Assembly (NCBI RefSeq): GCF_000355695.1
Contig: NC_020891.1
Location: 496,001-560,000 of the forward strand
From: Clavibacter nebraskensis NCPPB 2581
GTDB lineage: Bacteria; Actinomycetota; Actinomycetes; Actinomycetales; Microbacteriaceae
DNA: 64,000 nucleotides
Reading direction: 5' to 3'
The stretch's first letter is position 1. Every line of letters begins with the position of its first letter. Under the pieces are notes generated by a model. It saw only the letters and a program-made list of their open reading frames with translations. It was not told where the DNA came from and made no database searches. Below are positions 14,971-24,000 of the stretch, piece by piece. The position numbers and the translations under genes were made by a program.

Positions 14971-16281
14971 CTACGGGGCGAGCCGGTTCGGGCCGCGGAA
15001 CAGGTAGGTGACCTCGCGCAGGTTCGACTGGTGCAGCAGCAGCATCAGCACGCGGTTGAGGCCCATGCCGAAGCCGCCGTGCGGCGGCACGCCGTAGCGG
15101 AAGAAGTCGAGGTACGAGCCGAGCTCCTCGGGGTCGAGGCCCTTCTCCCGGGCCTGCGCCTCGAGCACGTCGACGCGGTGCTCGCGCTGCGCTCCCGTGG
15201 TGATCTCGACGCCGTTCCAGATGAGGTCGTAGCTGTTCGTGATCGTCGGGTCCTCGGCGTTGCGCATGTGGTAGAACGGCCGGATCGACGACGGGTAGTC
15301 GGTGAGGAACACGAACTCGTGGCCGAACTCCTCCATCACGTGCGCCGCGATCTGGCGCTCGCCCTCGGGGTCGAGGTCGTCGTCGGCGCGGTCGATCACG
15401 TGGCCGCGCTTCGCGACGATGTCCTTGGCCTCGAGCAGCGGGATCCGCGGGAACGGGATGCTCGGCACGGTCACCTCCACGTCGAACAGCTCGCGGATCT
15501 CGTCGCCGTGCTTCTCCTTCACCGCGGTCAGCGCGGCGACGATGAGCTCCTCCTGGAGCCGGGCGACGTCCTCGTGGCTCTCGATCCAGCTGATCTCCGC
15601 GTCCACCGAGGTGAACTCGGTCGCGTGGCGCGAGGTGAAGGACGGGTCGGCGCGGAACGCCGGGCCGACCTCGAACATCTTGCCGAAGCCGGCGGACTGC
15701 GCCATCTGCTTGAAGAACTGCGGGCTCTGCGCGAGGTACGCGACGCCGTCGAAGTAGTCGACCTTGAAGAGCTCGGCGTTCGACTCGGAGGGCGTGGCCA
15801 TGAGCTTGGGGGAGAAGACCTCGATGAAGTCGTGCTCGACCCAGTAGGTGCGCAGCGCGTGGACCAGCGTGGTCTGCACGCGGAAGATGAGCGAGTTGCG
15901 GGGCGCGCGCAGGTCGATGAAGCGCCAGTCGAGGCGCTTGTCGATGGAGGAGTCGGCCGCGATGGGGGTCTCGGGGATGGCCGCGCCCGCGACCTCGATG
16001 CCGGACAGGCCGACCTCCAGGCCGCCGAGCTTCACGCGCTCGTCGTGCTTGAGCGTGCCGGTGGCGGTGAGGAACGTGCCCGCGGCGAGGCCCGAGATGG
16101 TGTCGGCGGTCGCGTCCTCGTCGCCCTGGCGCTTGTAGGTGAGCTGCACCGCGCCGGACTCGTCGCGGAGGATCACGAACTGGATCTTCTTCTGATCCCG
16201 GACGGTCTCGACCCAGCCGGAGACGGCCACGTCCCCGTCGTCGAGGGCGGCCAGGTTCTTGATGAGGGTTCGGGTGGTCAC
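14971..16281 (-). CDS. aspS: Aspartyl-tRNA synthetase, short archaeal/AsnRS-like type
   Basis: Charges tRNA-Asp, and perhaps tRNA-Asn. 436 residues, against about 590 for the bacterial form: the GAD insertion domain is absent. An N-terminal OB fold (VAVSGWVETVRDQKKIQFVILRD) is followed by class II motifs: motif 2 in FEVGPAFRADPSFTSRHATEFT and motif 3 in GGFGMGLNRVLMLL. This architecture is that of AspRS2, which is often non-discriminating and works with the GatCAB amidotransferase. Whether it discriminates cannot be decided from the sequence by eye. Confidence 0.9.
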   Translation of the reverse strand: MTTRTLIKNLAALDDGDVAVSGWVETVRDQKKIQFVILRDESGAVQLTYKRQGDEDATADTISGLAAGTFLTATGTLKHDERVKLGGLEVGLSGIEVAGAAIPETPIAADSSIDKRLDWRFIDLRAPRNSLIFRVQTTLVHALRTYWVEHDFIEVFSPKLMATPSESNAELFKVDYFDGVAYLAQSPQFFKQMAQSAGFGKMFEVGPAFRADPSFTSRHATEFTSVDAEISWIESHEDVARLQEELIVAALTAVKEKHGDEIRELFDVEVTVPSIPFPRIPLLEAKDIVAKRGHVIDRADDDLDPEGERQIAAHVMEEFGHEFVFLTDYPSSIRPFYHMRNAEDPTITNSYDLIWNGVEITTGAQREHRVDVLEAQAREKGLDPEELGSYLDFFRYGVPPHGGFGMGLNRVLMLLLHQSNLREVTYLFRGPNRLAP

Positions 16282-16359
16282 GGTCGTCGAGTCTATCCGC
16301 GGCGCTGTCGGGCCGGTCGCCCCGCGGGCCGCCTAGCCTGGTGGCACGGCCACGCGACG

Positions 16360-16379
16360 GGCGGGCGCCGGCGCCCGCC
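16360..16379. repeat. 20-bp perfect palindrome upstream of pxpA
   Basis: GGCGGGCGCCGGCGCCCGCC reads the same on both strands and ends 28 bases before the pxpA start. It could be an operator or a hairpin in the leader. High GC makes chance palindromes more likely, so this is a candidate only. Confidence 0.4.
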
Positions 16380-16406
16380 GCGGCGCGACCACGCAGGGGA
16401 GACGCC

Positions 16407-17225
16407 ATGCACATCGACCTCAACAGCGACCTGGCCGAGTCCTTCGGCCGCTGGACCCTCGGCGACGACGACGCGATGCTCGACGTCGTGTCGAGCGCGA
16501 ACGTGGCCTGTGGGTTCCACGCGGGGGATCCGCTCGTCATGCTGCACGCGCTCGAGCGCGCGGCCCGGAACGGCGTCGCGGTCGGCGCGCATGTCGCCTA
16601 CCGCGACCTCGCCGGATTCGGCCGGCGCGACCTCGACGCCTCGCCCGCCGAGCTCACGGGCGACGTGCTCTACCAGCTCGCGGCGATCAGCGGCATGGCC
16701 CGGACCGTCGGCGCCCGCGTCTCCTACATCAAGCCCCACGGCGCCCTCTACAACCGCATCGCGCACGACCCCGTCCAGGCGCAGGCCGTGGTGGACGCGG
16801 TCGTGGCGCTCGACCCCTCGCTCCCGGTGCTCGGGCTCCCGGGCTCCGAGATCCTCCGGCTGGCCGCAGCCGCCGGCCTGCCGACGCGCGTCGAGGCGTT
16901 CACCGACCGCGCCTACACGCCCGAGGGCGCGCTCGTGTCCCGGCGGCAGGAGGGCGCGGTGATCCACGACCCGGCCGAGGTCGCGGCCCGCTCCGTGCGC
17001 ATGGCGACGGAGGGCACGGTCGTCGCGATCGACGGATCCGTGGTGCGGCTCGACCCCGACTCGCTCTGCCTGCACAGCGACACCCCCGGAGCCGTGGGGC
17101 TGGCGCGCGCGGTGCGCGACGCGCTCGAGGCGGCGGGCGTCGAGATCCGGCCGGTGCCGGACGCGGGCGCATCCTCCACCCCGGGCCACCGCGTCCTCCC
17201 CGCCCGCGACCGGCGCACCCTGTGA
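16407..17225 (+). CDS. pxpA: 5-oxoprolinase subunit A (LamB/YcsF family)
   Basis: With PxpB and PxpC it hydrolyses 5-oxoproline (pyroglutamate) to glutamate using ATP, clearing a damage product of glutamine and glutamate. 272 residues: MHIDLNSDLAESFGRW at the N-terminus, SANVACGFHAGDP, VGAHVAYRDLAGFGRR and YIKPHGALYN are the family's conserved acidic and His motifs. ATG at 16407 has AGGGGAG upstream. First gene of a three-gene operon with GTGA overlaps. Confidence 0.95.
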   Translation: MHIDLNSDLAESFGRWTLGDDDAMLDVVSSANVACGFHAGDPLVMLHALERAARNGVAVGAHVAYRDLAGFGRRDLDASPAELTGDVLYQLAAISGMARTVGARVSYIKPHGALYNRIAHDPVQAQAVVDAVVALDPSLPVLGLPGSEILRLAAAAGLPTRVEAFTDRAYTPEGALVSRRQEGAVIHDPAEVAARSVRMATEGTVVAIDGSVVRLDPDSLCLHSDTPGAVGLARAVRDALEAAGVEIRPVPDAGASSTPGHRVLPARDRRTL

Positions 17226-17842
17226 CCCTCCGGCTCCTGCCGTGCGGCGACGCCGCCGTGATGCTCGACCTCGACTCGCTGGACGAGGTCCTGCGCCTGC
17301 AGCCCGTGCTCGACGCGACCCGGCCGCGCGGCGTCGTGGACATCGTGCCGGGCGCGCGCAGCATCCTCGTCACGGTGGATCCGCGCGTGCTGCCGCTCGC
17401 CGCCGCCCGTTCCTGGGCTCTGGCCGCCCAGCCCGCCGACGAGGCCGGCGCCCGCGGCGGCGCGCCCGTCGAGATCGACGTGGTCTACGACGGCGAGGAC
17501 CTGGCCGACGTGGCCGCGCTCCTCGGCATCGGCGTGCGCGAGGTCGTGGAGCGGCACACCTCGGGCACCTGGACGGTCGCGTTCGGCGGCTTCGCGCCCG
17601 GCTTCGGCTACCTCGCCGGCGTGCCCGGCCTCGAGGTGCCGCGCCGCACGTCGCCGCGGCCGCGGGTCCCGGCCGGCGCCGTCGCGCTGGCGGGCGAGTT
17701 CAGCGGCATCTACCCGCGCGTCTCGCCGGGCGGCTGGCAGCTCATCGGCACGACGCGGGCGGTGCTGTGGGATCCGGAGCGCGAGCCGGCGGCGCTCCTG
17801 CAGCCCGGATCCGCCGTGCGCTTCCGCGAGGTCGACGCGTGA
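17222..17842 (+). CDS. pxpB: 5-oxoprolinase subunit B (KipI-like)
   Basis: 206 residues. The C-terminal cyclophilin-like domain is clear: FGGFAPGFGYLAGVP, then RVPAGAVALAGEFSGIYPRVSPGGWQLIG. The start GTG overlaps the pxpA stop (GTGA), showing translational coupling. The Bacillus homologue KipI was first described as a kinase inhibitor, but next to pxpA and pxpC the 5-oxoprolinase role is the better reading. Confidence 0.94.
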   Translation: MTLRLLPCGDAAVMLDLDSLDEVLRLQPVLDATRPRGVVDIVPGARSILVTVDPRVLPLAAARSWALAAQPADEAGARGGAPVEIDVVYDGEDLADVAALLGIGVREVVERHTSGTWTVAFGGFAPGFGYLAGVPGLEVPRRTSPRPRVPAGAVALAGEFSGIYPRVSPGGWQLIGTTRAVLWDPEREPAALLQPGSAVRFREVDA

Positions 17843-18756
17843 GCGACGCCGTGGTCGGACGCCGCGGCCGCCGTGCGTGGGCCGTCGTCCAGGCCGGCCT
17901 CGTGGTCGAGCGCACCGGCCCGCTCATGCTCGTGCAGGACGCGGGCCGACCCGGCCACGGCGGCATCGGCGTCTCGCCGTCCGGCGCCCTGGATCCGCGC
18001 GCCCTCGCCGACGCGAACCTCCTCGTCGGCAACGACCCCGGCGCGGCGGGCCTCGAGATCGTGCTCGGCGGCGCGGTGCTGCGGGCGACCTCCGCCGTGT
18101 GGGTCGCGGTCACGGGCGCCGTCGGACCGCTCGTGCGCACCGTCGGCCGCGAGTCCCGCCCGGCGCCGTACGCCGCCGCCGTGCTGCTCGACGCCGGCGA
18201 CGCCCTCGAGATCGGCACGGCCGTCGCGGGGATCCGCTGGTACCTGGCGGTGCGCGGCGGCGTCGACGTCGCGCCCGTGCTCGGCTCGCGCGCCACCGAC
18301 CTGCTCTCCCGCGTGGGACCCGCGCCCGTGGCGGTCGGCGACGTGCTGCCCGTCGGATCCGCGCCCGCCCGGCCCGTGCCCCCCGTCGACGCGCTCGCCG
18401 TCTCCGCGCCGGCCGACGGCGAGGTGCTCCTCCGCGCGTCGCCGGGCCCGCGCCTCGACTGGTTCGTCGACGGATCCTGGGCCGCGCTCTTCGACCGCGC
18501 GTGGGAGGTGACCGCCGAGGCCGACCGGGTGGGCGTGCGCCTCGACGGCGATCCCCTCGAGCGGCGGATCCCCGGCGAGCTCCCCAGCGAGGGCGTCGTC
18601 ACGGGCGCGCTCCAGGTGCCGCCGTCGGGCCGGCCCATCCTGTTCCTCGCCGACCACCCGATGACGGGCGGCTACCCGGTGATCGGCGTGGTCGCGCGGG
18701 ACGACATCCGGCTGGCGGCGCAGCTGCGCCCCGGCCAGCGCGTCCGCTTCGTGTGA
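17839..18756 (+). CDS. pxpC: 5-oxoprolinase subunit C (KipA-like)
   Basis: 305 residues of the biotin-dependent carboxyltransferase-like fold: LMLVQDAGRPGHGGIGVSPS, ANLLVGNDPGAAGLEIVLGG, and near the end the family motif FLADHPMTGGYPVIGVVARDD. The GTG start overlaps the pxpB stop (GTGA). It forms a complex with PxpB. Last gene of the operon. Confidence 0.94.
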   Translation: MSDAVVGRRGRRAWAVVQAGLVVERTGPLMLVQDAGRPGHGGIGVSPSGALDPRALADANLLVGNDPGAAGLEIVLGGAVLRATSAVWVAVTGAVGPLVRTVGRESRPAPYAAAVLLDAGDALEIGTAVAGIRWYLAVRGGVDVAPVLGSRATDLLSRVGPAPVAVGDVLPVGSAPARPVPPVDALAVSAPADGEVLLRASPGPRLDWFVDGSWAALFDRAWEVTAEADRVGVRLDGDPLERRIPGELPSEGVVTGALQVPPSGRPILFLADHPMTGGYPVIGVVARDDIRLAAQLRPGQRVRFV

Positions 18757-18807
18757 GCGGACGCCCTGTCCGGGGCGCGGGACGTGCGGGCGGCGGACCG
18801 CCGGTGG

Positions 18808-19629
18808 TCAGTAGCGGGTGGGTCCGTACATCTGCATCACGCTGATGAACCCGTCGACCCACTTGACGACGGCGACGAACAGGACGATCGCGGTGATGCC
18901 GACCCACAGCCAGAGCGGCGCGAGCACGCGGCTTGGGTTCCCGGTGATGCGACGACGGACGATGACGGACCGTCCGATGACGTAGACGCCCGAGCCGAGG
19001 AACGTCCATGCCCAGTGGAACGGGCGGACGATGCCGCGCCGGCCGAGGTCGCGCCAGTCGAAGTACGCGACCGCGACGTTGGCGCCGTAGACGAGGAAGG
19101 CCACGAGGTTCGCCACGAGGTAGCCGACGCCGGGGAGCAAGGGGCCGACACCGGGGGCCATGGATCCGCGGTCGTAGTGCATGGGGCTCATCATCTGCCG
19201 GAGGTCGAGGCCCAGGATCGAGATGAGCGAGATGACGGGCAGCGCGGCGAGCACCCAGATCGCCCAGGTGAACGGCGCCGTGGACGCGGGCACCTGCGGC
19301 GGAGGGGTCGGGACGGCGTACGGCGTCTGCGCGTACCCGGCCTGCGAGTACGGCTGCTGCGCGTACGGCTGCTGCGCGGACGCCTGCCCGGGAGCCTGCT
19401 GACAGTTCGCCGGCGGCGCCGAGGCGGGAGCGGCCGGCGCCTCCGGGGCGACATGGCCGGAGGTCGGCGCGGCGGCGGGCTCGGCGGCAGCGGCTGCCGC
19501 GGCTGCGGCAGGCGCATCGGCCAGGTGGTCGGTCCAGCGCGTGCCGTCCCACCAGCGCAGGCGGTCGGATCCCGCGGGATCCGCGTACCAGCCCGCGGGA
19601 GTGGAGGGCGTTCCGGTCGAGTCAGTCAC
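18808..19629 (-). CDS. DUF2510 membrane protein with Gln/Pro/Tyr-rich linker
   Basis: 273 residues. Residues 11-36 are a DUF2510 module (AGWYADPAGSDRLRWWDG), a short actinobacterial domain found on membrane proteins. A poly-Ala and then QQPYAQQPYSQ-type linker (about residues 40-115) leads to four hydrophobic segments between 118 and 262. The linker resembles disordered regions that mediate membrane-protein clustering. No enzyme motif is visible. Function unknown. Confidence 0.8.
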   Translation of the reverse strand: MTDSTGTPSTPAGWYADPAGSDRLRWWDGTRWTDHLADAPAAAAAAAAAEPAAAPTSGHVAPEAPAAPASAPPANCQQAPGQASAQQPYAQQPYSQAGYAQTPYAVPTPPPQVPASTAPFTWAIWVLAALPVISLISILGLDLRQMMSPMHYDRGSMAPGVGPLLPGVGYLVANLVAFLVYGANVAVAYFDWRDLGRRGIVRPFHWAWTFLGSGVYVIGRSVIVRRRITGNPSRVLAPLWLWVGITAIVLFVAVVKWVDGFISVMQMYGPTRY

Positions 19630-19747
19630 GAGGTGCTCCTAGGGGCGTGCGGGATGGAGGCGAGCGCGTCGGACGCACCGGGGCACGACCGCAAGAGGTC
19701 AGACTACCCACGTCGCGCTGGGCCCGCGCCGTCCCGCGCGACCCGTC

Positions 19748-22237
19748 TCAGGAGGCGTCGAGCCGCCGCGCGAGGTAGGGCGCCGTGCGGCTCCCGGCCG
19801 TGTCGGCGACCTCGCGCGGGGTGCCCTGGGCGACGATCCGCCCGCCCTGGTCGCCGCCCGACGGCCCGAGGTCGATCACGCGGTCGGCGTCCGCCACCAC
19901 ATCCGTCTCGTGCTCGACCACGACGACCGTGTTGCCCGCGTCCACGAGTCCCTGCAGCTGCCGGAGGAGGAGCACGACGTCGGCCGGGTGCAGCCCCGTC
20001 GTCGGCTCGTCCAGCAGGTAGAGCGTGTGGCCGCGCGGCGCCCGCTGCAGCTCGGTGGCCAGCTTGATCCGCTGCGCCTCGCCGCCCGACAGCTCCGTGG
20101 CCGGCTGGCCGAGCCGCAGGTAGCCGAGGCCCACGTCGCGCAGCGTGGCGAGGGCGCGCGCGGCGAGTGGCACGTCGGCGAGGAAGCCGTGCGCCTCGTC
20201 CACCGTCATCGCCAGCACGTCCGCGATCGAGCGCCCGTGGTACTCGATCTCGAGGGTCGCCGGCTCGTACCGGGCGCCGTGGCACGTGGGGCACGGCCCG
20301 TAGGAGCCGGGGAGGAAGAGGAGCTCGACGGTGACGGATCCCTCGCCCTGGCAGGTCTCGCAGCGCCCGCCCGCGACGTTGAAGGAGAACCGCCCCGCTC
20401 CGTAGCCGCGGGCGCGCGCCTCGTCGGTCGACGCGTACGTCCGCCGGACCGCGTCGAAGAGCCCCGTGTAGGTCGCGAGCGTCGAGCGCGGCGTGCGGCC
20501 GATGGGGCGCTGGTCCACGGACACGAGCCGGTCGACGGCGTCGGCGCCCTCCACCCGGGCGATCCGCGCCGGTCCCGACGCGTCGTCGTCGCCGTCCGCG
20601 TCGTCGGAGTCCTCGACCACCACGCGGTCGGGCGCGAGCGATGCCCGCAGCAGGTCGGGCAGCACGCGGCTCACGAGCGTCGACTTGCCGGATCCGGAGA
20701 CGCCCGTCACGGCCACCATCACGCCGAGCGGGATCTCGACGTCGAGGTCCACGAGGTTGTGCAGCGTCACGCCCGTCGCCCGGATGCTCCCGGTCGGCGT
20801 GCGCGGCGTGCGGTCCACCCGGGCGGGCGCGAGGTCGGGGAAGAGGTGCGGCCGGGTCGCCGACGCCTCGACCTCGCGGAGTCCGTCGACGGGACCGCTG
20901 TAGACGACGGATCCGCCCGCCTGCCCCGCGCCCGGTCCCACGTCGACGATCCAGTCGGACCGCCGCACGACGTCCATGTCGTGCTCGACGACGAAGACCG
21001 AGTTGCCGGAGTCGCGCAGCTGCTCCAGCACCTCGAGGAGCGGCTCCGCGTCGGCCGGGTGCAACCCCGCCGACGGCTCGTCGAGCACGTAGACCACGCC
21101 GAACAGACCCGACCGCAGCTGTGTCGCGAGCCGGAGCCGCTGCATCTCGCCCGGGGAGAGCGTCGTCGTGACGCGGCCGAGGCTGAGGTAGCCGAGCCCG
21201 AGGTCCACGAGCACGGCGAGGCGGGCGACGAGGTCCGTCGTGATCGTCACGGCCACGTCGCCCATGCCGTCCGTCGGGGCGATGGCGGTGGCGAGGTCGG
21301 CGAGCGTCAGCGCATTGAGCTCCTGGATGCTGCGGCCCGCGAAGGTCACGGCCAGCGCCTCGGGCGTGAGCCCGCTGCCGCCGCACCGCTCGCACGTGCC
21401 GGACACCATGTGCGCGAGCGCCGCCTCGCGCAGGCGCGGGCTCGCGGAGTCGGCGAGCGTGTGCAGCACGTAGGAGCGCGCGCTCCAGAACCGCCCGTTG
21501 TAGGGCTTCGCCACGCGGTCGCGCTGCGGCGTGATCTGCACCACCGGCTGCTCCTCCGTGAAGAGCAGCCAGTCCCGCGCGTCCTGCGGCAGCTCGCGCC
21601 ACGGCACGTCCACGTCGTGCCCGAGCGCGATGACGATGTCGCGCAGGTTCTTGCCCTGCCAGGCGCCCGGCCACGCGGCGACGGCGCCCTCGCGGATCGT
21701 GAGCGACGGATCCGGCACGAGCGATTCCTCGGTCACGGTGTGCGCGACCCCGAGTCCGTGGCACACGGGGCACGCGCCCGCGGCCGTGTTCGGAGAGAAG
21801 GCGTCGGAGTCGAGGCGGCCCTGGCCCGCGGGGTAGGTGCCCGCGCGCGACATGAGCATCCGCAGCGAGTTGGACAGCGTGGTGACGGTGCCGACGGTCG
21901 AGCGCGTGCTGGGCGCGCCCCGCCGCTGCTGCAGCGCGACCGCGGGCGGCAGGCCGGTGATGCTCTCGACGTGCGGCGTCTGCTCCTGCCGGATCAGCCG
22001 GCGCGCGTACGGCGCCACCGACTCGAAGAACCGGCGCTGCGCCTCGGCGTAGACGGTGCCGAACGCGAGCGACGACTTGCCGGATCCCGAGACGCCCGTG
22101 AAGGCGACGATCCGGTCGCGGGGGATGTCGACGTCCACGTCGCGGAGCGTGTTCTCGGACGCTCCCCGCACCCGGACGAAGCCGTCGGCTCGGTCGTCGG
22201 GGGCGGATGCGGGCGGGTGGATCTCGGGGGAAGGCAC
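19748..22237 (-). CDS. UvrA-like ABC ATPase (UvrA2 type, not the housekeeping UvrA)
   Basis: 829 residues, against about 950 for housekeeping UvrA, so the UvrB-binding region is probably missing or reduced. Two ABC cassettes: Walker A GVSGSGKS at residues 48-55 and again near 519, signature segments TTLSPGEMQRLRLATQL and TELSGGEAQRIKLATEL, and Walker B VYVLDEPSAGLHP and LYLLDEPTTGLHP. Zinc-finger Cys pairs are kept (CPVCHGLG, CERCGGSG, CETCQGEG, CPTCHGAR). UvrA paralogues of this kind occur in actinobacteria, sometimes with resistance to DNA-binding drugs. No antibiotic cluster is next to it here. Confidence 0.88.
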   Translation of the reverse strand: MPSPEIHPPASAPDDRADGFVRVRGASENTLRDVDVDIPRDRIVAFTGVSGSGKSSLAFGTVYAEAQRRFFESVAPYARRLIRQEQTPHVESITGLPPAVALQQRRGAPSTRSTVGTVTTLSNSLRMLMSRAGTYPAGQGRLDSDAFSPNTAAGACPVCHGLGVAHTVTEESLVPDPSLTIREGAVAAWPGAWQGKNLRDIVIALGHDVDVPWRELPQDARDWLLFTEEQPVVQITPQRDRVAKPYNGRFWSARSYVLHTLADSASPRLREAALAHMVSGTCERCGGSGLTPEALAVTFAGRSIQELNALTLADLATAIAPTDGMGDVAVTITTDLVARLAVLVDLGLGYLSLGRVTTTLSPGEMQRLRLATQLRSGLFGVVYVLDEPSAGLHPADAEPLLEVLEQLRDSGNSVFVVEHDMDVVRRSDWIVDVGPGAGQAGGSVVYSGPVDGLREVEASATRPHLFPDLAPARVDRTPRTPTGSIRATGVTLHNLVDLDVEIPLGVMVAVTGVSGSGKSTLVSRVLPDLLRASLAPDRVVVEDSDDADGDDDASGPARIARVEGADAVDRLVSVDQRPIGRTPRSTLATYTGLFDAVRRTYASTDEARARGYGAGRFSFNVAGGRCETCQGEGSVTVELLFLPGSYGPCPTCHGARYEPATLEIEYHGRSIADVLAMTVDEAHGFLADVPLAARALATLRDVGLGYLRLGQPATELSGGEAQRIKLATELQRAPRGHTLYLLDEPTTGLHPADVVLLLRQLQGLVDAGNTVVVVEHETDVVADADRVIDLGPSGGDQGGRIVAQGTPREVADTAGSRTAPYLARRLDAS

Positions 22238-22348
22238 CTGCTCGACCCTAGGCCCGCTCGCCCGCGACCGTCGGCCCGGTGCCAGCGCAGCCGGGAGGTG
22301 GTACGGCGGCCGAGCGTGCGGCGGGCGCCGCCCGCCCGGCCGGGCGGA

Positions 22349-22561
22349 TCAGCCGAGCGCGCCCCGCGCCTCCTGCAGCGTCGGGAAGTCCCCGACGTCG
22401 CGGCCGAGGCGGTCGGTGACGTGGAAGCCCGCGCCCCACCGCTCCTCGGAGAGCCCCGCGAACTCGTCCCCGCGTCGGGCGACCCAGAGCCCCGCGGCGA
22501 CGGGGGACCAGCTGACGCCGGGGATGTCGGTCTGGCCGGGCGCGGCCTGCGTGAGAGCCAT
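22349..22561 (-). CDS. Small hypothetical protein (70 aa)
   Basis: Not recognised. Starts MALTQAAPG; the middle (GVSWSPVAAGLWVARRGDEFAG, then WGAGFHVTDRLGRDVGDF) suggests a small mixed alpha/beta fold with a short C-terminal helix. A strong AGGAGG site precedes the ATG, supporting a real gene. No signal peptide or membrane segment. It shares its first four residues with the hypothetical gene at 11821 but nothing more. Confidence 0.6.
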   Translation of the reverse strand: MALTQAAPGQTDIPGVSWSPVAAGLWVARRGDEFAGLSEERWGAGFHVTDRLGRDVGDFPTLQEARGALG

Positions 22562-22747
22562 TGCTCCTCCTTCTCCGTGGCTCGTCGTCGAGCCCCCGTG
22601 CTGTCGTCGGCGACGGGGATGCGCGCCGCGACGCCGTCCGATGGGATGGAACCCAACTGTATGCGCACTAACGACTAGTGGGCGTTCTTCCGAGCGGATC
22701 CGGAGCTTGGGGCCCGCTGACGGACATCCCGACGCCCGCGCACGACG

Positions 22748-22779
22748 GAGGGCCGCCCGCGCTCACGCTGACGGCCCTC
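22748..22779 (-). terminator. Terminator downstream of the sigma factor gene
   Basis: GAGGGCCG (22748-22755) pairs with CGGCCCTC (22772-22779) around a 16-base loop, 17 bases past the sigma-factor stop. No U-tract. The remaining ~180 bases up to the small gene at 22561 show nothing I can name. Confidence 0.6.
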
Positions 22780-22795
22780 TCGTGGCGCGACGGGA

Positions 22796-23839
22796 TCAGC
22801 CGCGGATGTAGGTCTCCAGCTCCGGGATGCGGAGCTTGGCGAGCACCTTCTTCTCGATCTGGCGCACGCGCTCGCGCGTCACGCCGAGCTGCTGGCTCAC
22901 GAAGGCGAGCGAACGCGGCTCGAGGCCCGCGAGGCCGAAGCGCATCCGCACGACCTCGGCGTCGCGCTCGGCCAGCCCGTCGATGAGGCGCATGACGTGC
23001 GCGGCCATGAGCTGCTGCGTCACCACGTCGATGGGCTGCGTGACGTCCGCGTCCTCGATGAGGTCGGCCATCTCGGTGTCGCCGTCGCCGCCGCTGCCGC
23101 CCACCAGGACCTGCAACGACATGGGCTCCTGTGCGCGGTCGAGCAGGTAGCGCACCTTGGTGACGGGCGTGTCCGACTCGCGTGCGATCTCCTCCATGGA
23201 GGGGTCGCGGCCGAGCTCGACGGCGAGCTCGCGCTGCACCGCGTTGATGCGGTTGATGTGCTCGACCGTGTGCACGGGGATCCGGATGGTGCGGCTCGTG
23301 TCGGCCATGCCGCGGGTGATGGACTGCTTGATCCACCACGACGCGTAGGTCGAGAACTTGAAGCCGGCCTGGTAGTCGAACTTCTCGACGGCGCGGACGA
23401 GTCCCATGTTGCCCTCCTGGATGAGGTCCAGGAACGGCAGGCCGCGGCCCGTGTAGCGCTTGGCGATGCTGACGACGAGGCGCAGGTTCGCGTTCACGAG
23501 GTGCTGCTTGGCGCGCATCCCGTCCTGCGCCAGCGTCTGGTACTCGCGGCGCTCGGCCGAGGTGAGGTCGGTGCGGGTGTCGAGGACCTCCTGCGACAGC
23601 ACGCCCACCTCGATGCGGCGGGCCACGGTCACCTCCTGCTCGGCGGTGAGCAGCGGCACGCGGCCGATCTGGCGGAGGTAGTCCTTGACGGCGTCGGTGC
23701 TGGCGCCGGGGGTGACGAGCGACGGCTCGGGGAGGTCGGAGTCCGCGTACGGATCGACGGGACGGACGGACTCGACCTGGTCGAGCTCGGTGTCGGAGGT
23801 GGTCTCGGCGGCCGTGGGCCGGGTCGGTGTCATCGTCAT
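22796..23839 (-). CDS. sigB: RNA polymerase sigma-70 family factor, group 2 (SigB/HrdB-like)
   Basis: 347 residues, without the long N-terminal region 1.1 of the principal sigma factor. Region 1.2 (DAVKDYLRQIGRVPLLTAEQE), region 2 (NLRLVVSIAKRYTGRGLPFLDLIQEGNMGL, then FSTYASWWIKQSITRGM), region 3 and region 4.2 (LGVTRERVRQIEKKVLAKLR) are complete. Group 2 factors recognise promoters close to those of the principal factor and act in stress or stationary phase. ATG at 23839 has AAGGAA upstream. The gene has its own promoter at 23972-24000. Confidence 0.92.
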   Translation of the reverse strand: MTMTPTRPTAAETTSDTELDQVESVRPVDPYADSDLPEPSLVTPGASTDAVKDYLRQIGRVPLLTAEQEVTVARRIEVGVLSQEVLDTRTDLTSAERREYQTLAQDGMRAKQHLVNANLRLVVSIAKRYTGRGLPFLDLIQEGNMGLVRAVEKFDYQAGFKFSTYASWWIKQSITRGMADTSRTIRIPVHTVEHINRINAVQRELAVELGRDPSMEEIARESDTPVTKVRYLLDRAQEPMSLQVLVGGSGGDGDTEMADLIEDADVTQPIDVVTQQLMAAHVMRLIDGLAERDAEVVRMRFGLAGLEPRSLAFVSQQLGVTRERVRQIEKKVLAKLRIPELETYIRG

Positions 23840-23971
23840 GGTGCCCGTTCCTTCCGTGCCGTCGCGGACGGCATCGTCATGCGGGCCCGCGTCCGTTCGA
23901 CGGGGGTCACTGCGAGGTCCCGTGCTCCACGGGGCTCTCGCCGGGAGGCCGGATCACGACCTCGAGCACCT

Positions 23972-24000
23972 AACTTAGCGCGCGATTCCTTTGGGGCCAA
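23972..24000 (-). promoter_or_regulatory. sigB: Sigma-70-type promoter for sigB
   Basis: On the minus strand TTGGCC (24000-23995) and TAAGTT (23977-23972) are separated by exactly 17 bases. The predicted start leaves a 5' leader of about 125 bases before the sigB ATG. Confidence 0.6.

Noticed and set aside
19910-22678. 922-codon plus-strand open frame opposite the UvrA-like gene
   Set aside because: It is antisense to conserved ABC motifs and low-complexity in Arg/Gly/Val; typical shadow frame of high-GC DNA.
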